In this document: positions 16,144 to 23,040 of the stretch, piece after piece
Layout of the letters: every line of letters begins with the position of its first letter
Position numbering within the stretch: position 1 is the stretch's first letter
Assembly (NCBI GenBank): GCA_024402495.1
Contig: JAKSTR010000020.1
Coordinates: 1 to 39,738, forward strand
DNA: 39,738 nt
Direction of reading: 5' to 3'
Source: Treponemataceae bacterium
GTDB taxonomy: Bacteria; Spirochaetota; Spirochaetia; Treponematales; Treponemataceae
Notes under the pieces: generated by a model
What the model was told of the DNA's origin: nothing
Databases searched by the model: none
The model's input: only the letters and a program-made list of their open reading frames with translations
Position numbers and translations under genes: made by a program

Positions 16144-16902
16144 ATGAAGAAATTAATTGTTTTTTTTATATTAATGATGAATGTACTTTTTGGACTGACA
16201 GCAATGGGTAGTTATGAAGGCATACCATTAATTAAGTCTTTAACTATTGGAAACGAAGAATATGTAAGACGGGAAATAATGAAGTGCAAAGATGTAGAAT
16301 ATGTAGAAGTCATTCCGCGTAATATGTATAGAGGCGATGACCTTTATATGATTTATGTTTATTTAACAGATAACCGTTACATTGCGTTTGCAGATGTATT
16401 CTTGGAATGTTTCTTGGATAATAAAGAAATAAAGGGAATTTCCATTCTTCTCTGGCAGATAAATGATATATTTCCTGTAGAACAAGAATATTATCTCAAA
16501 GGTCTTGATAAGAATACAGGGCATTATGTTGCTTCGTTGAATGGAGGATTAGAAATAAATAAAATGTTTCAAAATATAAATTTCAATAATAATAGCATTC
16601 CTGAAATCATCAATAATTTTGATACAGTTTATAGTTTGGTCATGGATTTAAGTGAACTTCCTTTGAAAACACCTGTTGTCCAGTATTTTGATGTAATTTA
16701 TGAAGATAAGGCGATATTTCCAGAAGAATTTGAAAATGAAGTTTCTTTTTCAATATTAGAACAGCATGAAAATAATTATTTTTTTGATAAAACAGTAAAA
16801 ATATTTGAGGAACGCTACAAATTCTATCAAATGCCAGTGGAAAGAGCTTTATCAGAATTTAAAATCACAGACTTAAAATCTGAATATGCAAAACATAAAT
16901 AA
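16144..16902 (+). CDS. secreted protein of the tandem paralogue family (3)
   Basis: A 252-residue protein with signal peptide MKKLIVFFILMMNVLFGLTA. It is closest to the first member: IPLIKSLTIGNEEYVRREIM against IPFFKSLFMGDEEYVRQEIL, then YVYLTDNRYIAFADVFLECF against IYLKDNRFVSFGEVQLDCF, and both end with YKFYxxxVERAxxE. Conservation of these segments suggests a shared fold of about 220 mature residues. AAAGGATAAAGCT precedes the ATG. Function is unknown. Confidence 0.7.
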   Translation: MKKLIVFFILMMNVLFGLTAMGSYEGIPLIKSLTIGNEEYVRREIMKCKDVEYVEVIPRNMYRGDDLYMIYVYLTDNRYIAFADVFLECFLDNKEIKGISILLWQINDIFPVEQEYYLKGLDKNTGHYVASLNGGLEINKMFQNINFNNNSIPEIINNFDTVYSLVMDLSELPLKTPVVQYFDVIYEDKAIFPEEFENEVSFSILEQHENNYFFDKTVKIFEERYKFYQMPVERALSEFKITDLKSEYAKHK

Positions 16903-16935
16903 GGCTAGTAACGATGTATAAGGTACAGATATATA

Positions 16936-17073
16936 GAAGAAAATCCTCTTGTCGGGCTAGCGGAAGCAGGAAATGCGGACGTAAATGCCGGTGCAGGCAT
17001 AAAGGGACGCAGCCGTAGCGGAAGCGAAGCCGTGCTTTCCGGGCTGGAAAAACTTCAGCCTCCGATATCAAGC
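16936..17073 (+). pseudogene. coding remnant cut off at the M15 peptidase gene
   Basis: The plus strand reads EENPLVGLAEAGNADVNAGA, then GSEAVLSGLEKLQPPISSLI, with a GC-rich codon style unlike the AT-rich paralogues just before it. There is no start or stop of its own: the frame runs into the antisense of the M15 gene's 3' end. It looks like the middle or end of a longer protein whose remainder was lost at this junction. Confidence 0.4.
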
Positions 17074-18156
17074 CTAATAAAGACCGGACATAAGGCGGTT
17101 CAGTTCTATAAGTTCCGGGCGGTATTCAAAATGCATTGTGTCATATTCGTCCCAGGTGCCGCCCCAGATAAAACCATATTTTTCAAAAACTTTTATAACT
17201 TCAACCGGCGGCGACCACAGCCTGCTTTGCTTTACCAGCATCCAGTTTTCATTCCAGACGCGCTCCCATTCCCAATAGGTAACTTTCTGGTTGTTGCCTT
17301 CGGTAATATCAAGGGCAACGCCGTAACAGTGATAGCTGCGCCGCCCGGCAGTACCGTCTATAGTGCGCCAGTTATAGCCGCCAATCTGGTAGATTTTGTT
17401 TATAAAAGTTTTAATTGCCGGGTCGGTTTCTGCCAGCTGCTGCACTTCTTCGTCTATTTTTTCTGCCAGCTGAACGATAAGCTGGTTTACATTTACGCAC
17501 TGGTTAAAAATACTGGTTTTGGCAATATGTTTTTCCATTATGCCGCGGTTTTGTCCGCCAAGCAGAAGAGCCGTAAAAGTATTGTCCACGGGTTTTTCCT
17601 GCGCAATGGCGGCTTTTGTACCGAGTTTTTTAAGCTCTGCAATTTCTTCCTTGGTATAAAGTTCCGGGTTGCGCGGCTCGCCTGTATACGGATAGATTTT
17701 CTGAAGACCGTAGTTTTCCGCCTGTTCAATTTTTTCAAGCGGCAGCAGCCTGCCTTCTGCCCAGGCGAAAGTTTTGCCGTCCAGCTCAATGCACCAGTCG
17801 CCATTGCGAAAAAAAACCTGCATTTGCTTCTGGTTGTAGGCGCGCTGATAGGCAAAAAGCACCAAGGCACCAAGCGGCAGTTCCTCGTTTTCGTCAAAAA
17901 AATCTTCTATAAAAAGCGGTTCTCCGGCGAAAGCCTTTTTCATGCCGGTTAAAACGGGTTCTTCTTCAATTTGCGCGGCATTTACAGAACTTTGCCCGTT
18001 TTTTACGCTGTTTTCTTCTATATTATAGGTAGAAAAATCGCCAGTTTTTTCTTTTTGCGCCTTTGCAATATAAAAACCGCCGTTTGCAGAAAAACAAAAA
18101 CTTTTGGCAACAAAGAAAAACAACAGCCCCAAAACAGGCAAGAATTTTTTACGCAT
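17074..18156 (-). CDS. secreted M15-family peptidase (D-Ala-D-Ala carboxypeptidase-like)
   Basis: A 360-residue protein with signal peptide MRKKFLPVLGLLFFFVAKSF. The C-terminal half is a Peptidase_M15_4/VanY-like domain: SYHCYGVALDI supplies His276 and Asp283 of the HxxxxxxD zinc motif, and DTMHFEYRPEL supplies His342 of the final xHFE motif. These enzymes cut peptidoglycan stem or cross-link peptides in the periplasm. The N-terminal 200 residues (acidic, with a YTKEEIAELKKLGTKAA segment) are not recognised. The frame extends 19 codons upstream from a TTG, but the signal peptide starts at the ATG 18154-18156; the ribosome binding site is weak. It is a single gene on this strand. Confidence 0.8.
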   Translation of the reverse strand: MRKKFLPVLGLLFFFVAKSFCFSANGGFYIAKAQKEKTGDFSTYNIEENSVKNGQSSVNAAQIEEEPVLTGMKKAFAGEPLFIEDFFDENEELPLGALVLFAYQRAYNQKQMQVFFRNGDWCIELDGKTFAWAEGRLLPLEKIEQAENYGLQKIYPYTGEPRNPELYTKEEIAELKKLGTKAAIAQEKPVDNTFTALLLGGQNRGIMEKHIAKTSIFNQCVNVNQLIVQLAEKIDEEVQQLAETDPAIKTFINKIYQIGGYNWRTIDGTAGRRSYHCYGVALDITEGNNQKVTYWEWERVWNENWMLVKQSRLWSPPVEVIKVFEKYGFIWGGTWDEYDTMHFEYRPELIELNRLMSGLY

Positions 18157-18233
18157 ACTAAATAATCGGCAAAAAACAAACTTTTCCCTTCTTTCCGCCG
18201 CGCGATTTAACAATGCAACCAGCAGAAAATAAT

Positions 18234-18263
18234 AACGCCGCGCAACGGGGATTGCACGGCGTT
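18234..18263. repeat. GC-rich inverted repeat
   Basis: AACGCCG-C-GCAA at the left pairs with TTGC-A-CGGCGTT at the right around CGGGGA. There is no T-run, so it is not a plain terminator on either strand. Confidence 0.6.
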
Positions 18264-18280
18264 AAACAAGGAGGAGGTTA

Positions 18281-18301
18281 CAACTTGTAAACTACAAGTT
18301 G
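18281..18301. repeat. perfect 9-bp inverted repeat next to an SD-like sequence
   Basis: CAACTTGTA-AAC-TACAAGTTG, five bases after AAGGAGGAGG. It could be an operator or an RNA hairpin. Confidence 0.55.
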
Positions 18302-18380
18302 CGAAAACATAAAAAACAAAGTGCAGAACTCTAAAACGGAAGTTTTTTCGTTCTTTTAAACCACAATAATTTTGCAGTCT

Positions 18381-18412
18381 AATTGCTGGCTTTTTTGCCA
18401 AAACCAGCAATT
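18381..18412. repeat. inverted repeat AATTGCTGG/CCAGCAATT
   Basis: Perfect 9-bp arms around a 14-nt loop that can add two or three further pairs (GC..GC). Confidence 0.55.
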
Positions 18413-18656
18413 GGGCTTCAAAAAGAAAGGTTAAAAAGACCTGCTTTTTGCCTTCAGCTGAACACGCAAAAATGCTTTCAGCCTTAAATATTTTTACCTG
18501 TCACATTTTGTTATTCAATCTTTTTGATTTCGTGGTTAGTATACCTTCTGGCGGGGGTAAAAATTCTTCTTCTTTCTGTCAAATTTTGCAGTTTTTAGTA
18601 AGATATAGTAAAAATTTTGCAGTATTTTTTGCCAATACAAGCAATTAGCTGTTCAA

Positions 18657-18688
18657 CTGGTAATTTTTTAAGGTTAAAAATTTACCAG
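18657..18688. repeat. 15-bp inverted repeat before the terminator
   Basis: CTGGTAATTTTTTAA, then GG, then TTAAAAATTTACCAG, with one mismatch. It is immediately upstream of the terminator at 18695. Confidence 0.6.
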
Positions 18689-18694
18689 AATTCC

Positions 18695-18716
18695 GCCTGC
18701 TTTTCAGGCTTTTTTT
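18695..18716 (+). terminator. rho-independent terminator with no annotated gene upstream
   Basis: GCCTG-CTTTT-CAGGC followed by seven T. The nearest plus-strand protein gene lies over 2 kb upstream, so something noncoding is probably transcribed here. Confidence 0.7.
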
Positions 18717-18807
18717 ATTCTTTCAAGCTGAAAAAAATACAGAAAAAAACGGTATTTGCCGCCAAATTTTTTTGTTATTGCACCATCGTTTTACGATGTT
18801 TAGGCTG

Positions 18808-18836
18808 TTTAACCATTTTGCGCAATGCGCTATACT
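18808..18836 (+). promoter_or_regulatory. feoAB promoter placing the start at the ATG
   Basis: TTTAAC (18808-18813), 17-bp spacer, TATACT (18831-18836). Transcription would begin about 18843, which is the A of the feoAB ATG, and no ribosome binding site is seen. A leaderless mRNA is implied. Confidence 0.5.
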
Positions 18837-18842
18837 GCTTGC

Positions 18843-21197
18843 ATGACACTTGATGACTTAAAAAAAGGCGAAAAAGCGAAAATTGCTGCGGTTGGCGGCA
18901 AAGACGCATTGCGCCAGCATTTTTTAGATATGGGTCTTTTGCCCGGCGCAATTGTAAAAGTAGAAAAATTTGCACCAATGGGCGACCCGATAGAATTAAA
19001 AGTTTACGATTATTCATTAACACTGCGCCGTGCCGACGCGGCACAAATTGACGTACAACATATAGAAGAAAACAGCGCCGATTTTTCTGCAATAAGCGAA
19101 ATTGTAGAAATTGCAGAACCGGTTTGCCACCCCGGTTTGGGCGAAGACGGCAAATATCATTCCAAAAAAGACGAAAATCCGCTGCCCAAAGATACTCCCC
19201 TAACCTTTGCGCTGGTTGGCAACCAGAACTGCGGAAAAACAACACTTTTCAATAAACTAACCGGAGCAAACCAGCACGTGGGCAATTTTCCCGGCGTTAC
19301 GGTAGACAAAAAAGACGGCGCAATAAGGGGCGTAGCAAATAGCCTTATTACAGATTTGCCTGGCATTTATTCAATGAGCCCGTACACGCAGGAAGAACTT
19401 GTTACCCGGAAATTTATAATTGACGAAAAACCGGCGGGAATAATAAACATTGCAGACGCAACCAACATAGAACGCAATTTGTATTTAACATTGCAGCTTA
19501 TGGAACTGGAAGTGCCGATGGTGCTTGCCCTTAACATGATGGACGAGCTTACCGGCAACGGCGGTTCAATTGACGTAAACAAAATGGAACACCTTTTAGG
19601 CATTCCGGTTGTACCGATTTCCGCATTTAAAAACGAAGGCGTAGACGAACTGGTTCGCCACGCGGTTCACATTGCAAAATATCAGGAAAAACCCAAGCGC
19701 ATTGACTTTTGCGTTGCCGACGAAATACCCGAACTGCACAGCTGCATTCACAGCGTAATGCACTTAATTGAAAAACACGCCAAAGCAAGCGGCATACCGC
19801 TGCGTTTTGCCGCAACCAAAATAATTGAAGGCGACAGGCAGATTACGGAATTATTAAAACTTTCGGAAGAAGAGCTGGAAATTATAGAAATAATAATTCT
19901 GCAAATGGAAAAAGTAACCGGACAAGACCGCGCCGCCGCCATTGCCGATATGCGTTTTGCGTTTATCCGCAGTCTGGTGGCAAAAACCGTAAAAAAACCC
20001 CAGGAAAGCCGGGAACATAAAAGGTCGCAGGAAATAGACAAGGTTCTTACCGGCAAATTCAGCGGCATACCGATGTTTGTTTTAATTATGGCGGCTATTT
20101 TTGTATTAACTTTCAATTATATTGGCGCTTTTTTGCAGAATCTGCTGGCAGAAGGAATTGACCGGCTTACAGAAATTGCAGACGCCGCAATGACGGCATG
20201 GCAAATTACGCCGGCTGTGCATTCGCTTGTAATAGACGGAATTTTTACCGGCGTGGGCAGCGTTTTATCTTTTCTGCCGGTAATCATTACCCTGTTTTTC
20301 TTTCTTTCGCTTCTGGAAGACACCGGCTACATGGCACGCGTTGCCTTTATCATGGACAAACTGCTGCGCAAAATAGGGTTAAGCGGCAGAAGCATAGTGC
20401 CAATGCTTATAGGTTTTGGGTGCACAGTGCCCGGCGTAATGGCAACGCGCACCCTGCCCAGCCACCGCGACCGCAAAATGACGATTCTTTTAACGCCGTT
20501 TATGAGCTGTTCTGCAAAGCTGCCGGTATACGGATTTTTTGCAAACGCATTTTTCCCCGGACACGCCGGGCTTGTAATGGTTGCCCTTTATGTTCTGGGT
20601 ATTTTTACCGGCGTAATTACGGCTTTGGTTTTCAAAAAAACCGTATTCAAAGGCGAAGCCGTTCCTTTTGTTATGGAACTGCCGAATTACCGCCTGCCGG
20701 GCGCAAAAAACGTAGGCAGGCTTTTGTGGGAAAAAACAAAAGACTTTTTGCAGAAAACTTTTACCGTTATTTTTGTTGCAACAATCGTAATCTGGTTTCT
20801 GCAAAGTTTCGACCTGTCTTTTAAAATGATAAGCGATTCTAAAAACAGTATTCTTGCGGTAATTGCAGGCTTTATTTCGCCGGTTTTTGCCCCGATGGGC
20901 TTTAACGACTGGCGCATTACAACTTCGCTTATAAGCGGTTTTCTGGCAAAAGAAAGCGTGGTTTCTACGCTGACGGTGCTTTTTAACGGCGCGCCGCTTA
21001 CACAGGTTATCAGCACGGCAACCGCGGCTTCAATTCTGGTATTCTGCCTGCTTTACACGCCATGCGTTGCAGCAATTGCCGCCATTAAGCGCGAAACAGG
21101 CGTAAAACAGGCTGTGGCTTTGGTATTTTTTCAGTGTGCGGTTGCATGGGTGTGCGCATTTCTGGTGCATTTGGTGCTGCTGCCCTTTGGCATTTAG
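18843..21197 (+). CDS. feoB: FeoA-FeoB fusion, ferrous iron transporter
   Basis: In this 784-residue protein, residues 1-75 form an SH3-like FeoA domain (LRQHFLDMGLLPGAIVKVEK, DYSLTLRRADAAQIDV). Then comes the FeoB G domain with G1 GNQNCGKT (126-133), G3 DLPG (171-174), G4 NMMD (231-234) and G5 SAF. From about 400 a polytopic membrane part carries two Gate regions (SFLPVIITLFFFLSLLEDTG, GFGCTVPGVMATRT). It imports Fe2+ across the inner membrane. FeoA is usually a separate protein; here it is fused in frame with no intervening start. The ATG at 18843 begins the FeoA domain; an in-frame ATG six codons earlier overlaps the -10 box. A FeoB-associated small protein follows. Confidence 0.95.
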   Translation: MTLDDLKKGEKAKIAAVGGKDALRQHFLDMGLLPGAIVKVEKFAPMGDPIELKVYDYSLTLRRADAAQIDVQHIEENSADFSAISEIVEIAEPVCHPGLGEDGKYHSKKDENPLPKDTPLTFALVGNQNCGKTTLFNKLTGANQHVGNFPGVTVDKKDGAIRGVANSLITDLPGIYSMSPYTQEELVTRKFIIDEKPAGIINIADATNIERNLYLTLQLMELEVPMVLALNMMDELTGNGGSIDVNKMEHLLGIPVVPISAFKNEGVDELVRHAVHIAKYQEKPKRIDFCVADEIPELHSCIHSVMHLIEKHAKASGIPLRFAATKIIEGDRQITELLKLSEEELEIIEIIILQMEKVTGQDRAAAIADMRFAFIRSLVAKTVKKPQESREHKRSQEIDKVLTGKFSGIPMFVLIMAAIFVLTFNYIGAFLQNLLAEGIDRLTEIADAAMTAWQITPAVHSLVIDGIFTGVGSVLSFLPVIITLFFFLSLLEDTGYMARVAFIMDKLLRKIGLSGRSIVPMLIGFGCTVPGVMATRTLPSHRDRKMTILLTPFMSCSAKLPVYGFFANAFFPGHAGLVMVALYVLGIFTGVITALVFKKTVFKGEAVPFVMELPNYRLPGAKNVGRLLWEKTKDFLQKTFTVIFVATIVIWFLQSFDLSFKMISDSKNSILAVIAGFISPVFAPMGFNDWRITTSLISGFLAKESVVSTLTVLFNGAPLTQVISTATAASILVFCLLYTPCVAAIAAIKRETGVKQAVALVFFQCAVAWVCAFLVHLVLLPFGI

Positions 21198-21223
21198 CTT
21201 TGCATTTTGACTGAAGGTGAAAA

Positions 21224-21370
21224 ATGAACATACAGAGTTTGCTGATTCTTTTGATAATTGCGGTTTTAGTTGTTGTCGCCGTAAAAGTTTACCGCAAGGG
21301 GAACCGCAGCTGCGGCTGTGGCTGCAACCAGTGCCAGCAGAACTGCAAAAAAAAGCGCGGTAAAAATTAA
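21224..21370 (+). CDS. FeoB-associated Cys-rich membrane protein
   Basis: A 48-residue protein with one membrane helix (SLLILLIIAVLVVVAVKVY) followed by a short Cys-rich basic tail (CGCGCNQCQQNCKKK, five Cys). This is the form of the FeoB-associated Cys-rich family, small proteins encoded just after feoB in many anaerobes and perhaps equivalent to FeoC. GAAGGTGAAAA precedes the ATG and the gene begins 26 bp after feoAB. The cysteines could bind iron or an Fe-S cluster; that is inference. Confidence 0.8.
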   Translation: MNIQSLLILLIIAVLVVVAVKVYRKGNRSCGCGCNQCQQNCKKKRGKN

Positions 21371-21376
21371 AAATTG

Positions 21377-21430
21377 CGGTACAAAAACGCAGCCTGCGGT
21401 TTGCAAACCCGGCACGCATTTTTTGTACCG
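21377..21430. terminator. bidirectional terminator between feo genes and GNAT gene
   Basis: CGGTACAAAAA at 21377-21387 pairs with TTTTTGTACCG at 21420-21430. The A-run and T-run serve both directions, and inner GC-rich pairs (GCAG/CTGC) add stability. Confidence 0.7.
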
Positions 21431-21436
21431 AATCTT

Positions 21437-21871
21437 TTAAAAGCGCAAATCAAAGGCTTTTTTGCTTTCTCCGTTAAAGCCCAGACTTTTGTAAAATTCG
21501 TGAGCCTGAGTGCGGGCAATGCCGCTTTGCAAAATTGCCTTATAGCAGTTGTGTTCTTTGGCTATTTGCAGGGCGCGGTTTATTACTTTTCGCCCCAGCC
21601 CCTGCTTGCGGTAGTTTTCGTCGGTAACGACATTTTCTATAAAGCCAATTGCCTTGCCGTAGGTAAGGTTTGGAATGATTACCAGATAGCAGGTTGAAAC
21701 TACTTTTTCGCCGTCAACCGCGCCGATGTAAAAAATATTTTTGTTTTCTTCTATTTCTTTCCAGATGTTTGCCGTGTTTTCGGCGTTCAGTTCTTTGTTT
21801 TTTTCGTCCAGCTGAACATACAATTTCAAAAGAGACGGCAAATCATTCTTGTTCAATAAGCGGATTTCCAT
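21437..21871 (-). CDS. GNAT family N-acetyltransferase
   Basis: A 144-residue GNAT domain of normal length. MEIRLLNKNDLPSLLKLY is strand 1/helix 1, FIENVVTDENYRKQGLGRKV carries the acetyl-CoA pyrophosphate loop (RKQGLG), and AHEFYKSLGF is the late helix-strand with the conserved Tyr. The acceptor substrate is unknown. GGGAGGAAA precedes the ATG. It lies 18 bp behind the YARHG gene and is probably co-transcribed with it. Confidence 0.9.
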   Translation of the reverse strand: MEIRLLNKNDLPSLLKLYVQLDEKNKELNAENTANIWKEIEENKNIFYIGAVDGEKVVSTCYLVIIPNLTYGKAIGFIENVVTDENYRKQGLGRKVINRALQIAKEHNCYKAILQSGIARTQAHEFYKSLGFNGESKKAFDLRF

Positions 21872-21889
21872 TTTCCTCCCGGTGACGAA

Positions 21890-22765
21890 CTAATAGCGGT
21901 TTGTAGGGTTGTCGTCGCATTTATAATACTTTACAGAACCGATTTTCAGAGTTTTTCTGTAATACGGTTTTTCCGCGCCGGCTGCTATATTTTCTTCTGC
22001 AATTGGCGAAAGCGGAAATTTCAGAACAATCGGGTTTTCAAAAGTAATTTTATTCGGATGAACGGTCAAAAACTCCCAGCCAAAAGCGCCGCTTTTTTCA
22101 ATGTCCGTAGTAGGCAGGGTAAAAATCATTTCTTTTACGCTGAAAATTAAAGCATTCCCTTTTATCTCACAGGTTCCACGATATTCGTAAGCCATTTTCA
22201 GCTGTGCCATCTGGCTAAAAAGATAATCCATTTTGCCGTCGTAGTAAAATACAAAACGTTCAGCCCAGCCGGATGCCGCAACCGGTATAACCTGCCAGAT
22301 TCCGGTTTTCTCATCGGAAAGTTTTATTTGCGCTGCGTTTTCGTTTATGTTTTCAAAAGCCGTTATGCGTTCTATCAGCTTTAATTCGTTTTCCGTTAAA
22401 TCTTTATCCGTAACTTTTTTAGCCGGTTTGTACCATGCAAAGTTTGAAAAATATGCAGTCAATTCGTCGGAATTAAAAATGTGACCGTATTTTGCGTAAA
22501 CGCTGTTTCTTAAAAGACGCAGCTCTTTTTTATTAAGCCGGGCAAGTTCAAAATCTGTTATTCCGCTGTTCAGCGCGGATAAATCTCCAAAAAGCGCGTC
22601 CCAGGCGCGGCTTGCAAAAAGTTCGCTGCGCCGATTCTGGTAAATGCCGGTCAAACCGGATGAATATTCCTTGCCTGTTGAGTTTTCTGTCTGGGCTGCG
22701 GCAAATTGCGGCGCAATAAGGCTGGTACAGATTAAGCACAATATTAAATTTTTCGTTTTTTTCAT
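21890..22765 (-). CDS. secreted YARHG domain protein
   Basis: A 291-residue protein with signal peptide MKKTKNLILCLICTSLIAPQ, cleaved near AAAQ. A YARHG domain lies at about 75-120: LNKKELRLLRNSVYAKYGHI, then FNSDELTAYFSNFAWYKP. This extracellular domain is named for its Y-A-R-H-G motif (here RNSVYAKYGH) and is common in lipoproteins and peptidases of host-associated bacteria; its role is unknown. The remaining 170 residues seem beta-rich and unrecognised. AAGGTGTTAAC precedes the ATG. The GNAT gene follows. Confidence 0.8.
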   Translation of the reverse strand: MKKTKNLILCLICTSLIAPQFAAAQTENSTGKEYSSGLTGIYQNRRSELFASRAWDALFGDLSALNSGITDFELARLNKKELRLLRNSVYAKYGHIFNSDELTAYFSNFAWYKPAKKVTDKDLTENELKLIERITAFENINENAAQIKLSDEKTGIWQVIPVAASGWAERFVFYYDGKMDYLFSQMAQLKMAYEYRGTCEIKGNALIFSVKEMIFTLPTTDIEKSGAFGWEFLTVHPNKITFENPIVLKFPLSPIAEENIAAGAEKPYYRKTLKIGSVKYYKCDDNPTNRY

Positions 22766-22943
22766 GTTAACACCTTGTATAAACAGCAGGTTCAGTTTCG
22801 AGTTGTTCTGTCATGCTGAAATTAGTTCAGAATTAAAAAACTTTAAAACCCGGCATTCAACCTAGTATTTTGTTTTTAAGTATATATCATACTCGTTTCG
22901 GAATCCATGCAAAACTGCAAAACCGAATTCAGCTGAAAGAAAT

Positions 22944-22980
22944 ACAAAAAAAGCCACCGCAGATTTTTGCAGTGGCTTTA
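22944..22980 (-). terminator. terminator of the ABC transporter unit
   Basis: Read on the minus strand, AAAGCCAC pairs with GTGGCTTT around an eleven- to fourteen-base loop, then a run of T follows. It lies 61 bp after the solute-binding protein stop. Confidence 0.85.
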
Positions 22981-23040
22981 TATATGCCGTTTTTTAAATA
23001 TTTTTTTATTACCTTATTCTCTTAACAGGTCGCTTTTCTG

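Larger units (their letters stand above)
18214..18842. other. 620-bp hairpin-rich intergenic region, possible RNA gene
   Basis: No convincing protein is seen. It holds a run of perfect inverted repeats: 18234-18263, 18281-18301, 18381-18412 and 18657-18688, a terminator at 18695-18716, a small CATCG/CGATG hairpin at 18784-18798 and the feoAB promoter. AAGGAGGAGG at 18267-18276 precedes one hairpin and looks like a ribosome binding site without a gene. A structured RNA transcribed towards 18716 would explain it; none of tmRNA, RNase P or SRP RNA signatures was found. Confidence 0.45.

Noticed and set aside
17082-17952. Long plus-strand open frame antisense to the M15 peptidase
   Set aside because: Beyond about 17073 it is the mirror of the M15 coding sequence; only the part before that looks real and is listed as a remnant.
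18207-18410. Minus-strand 67-codon frame upstream of the M15 gene
   Set aside because: It runs through two inverted repeats, has no ribosome binding site and a non-protein-like Cys/Phe/Val-rich composition.
18234-18716. tmRNA, RNase P, 6S or SRP RNA
   Set aside because: None of the conserved cores (tRNA-like 3' end of tmRNA, RNase P GAGGAAAGTCC-type core, SRP CAGGnCCGGAAGG) was found; kept only as an unassigned structured region.
20198-20824. Second plus-strand frame inside feoB
   Set aside because: An out-of-frame shadow of the membrane part of FeoB, rich in Arg and His.
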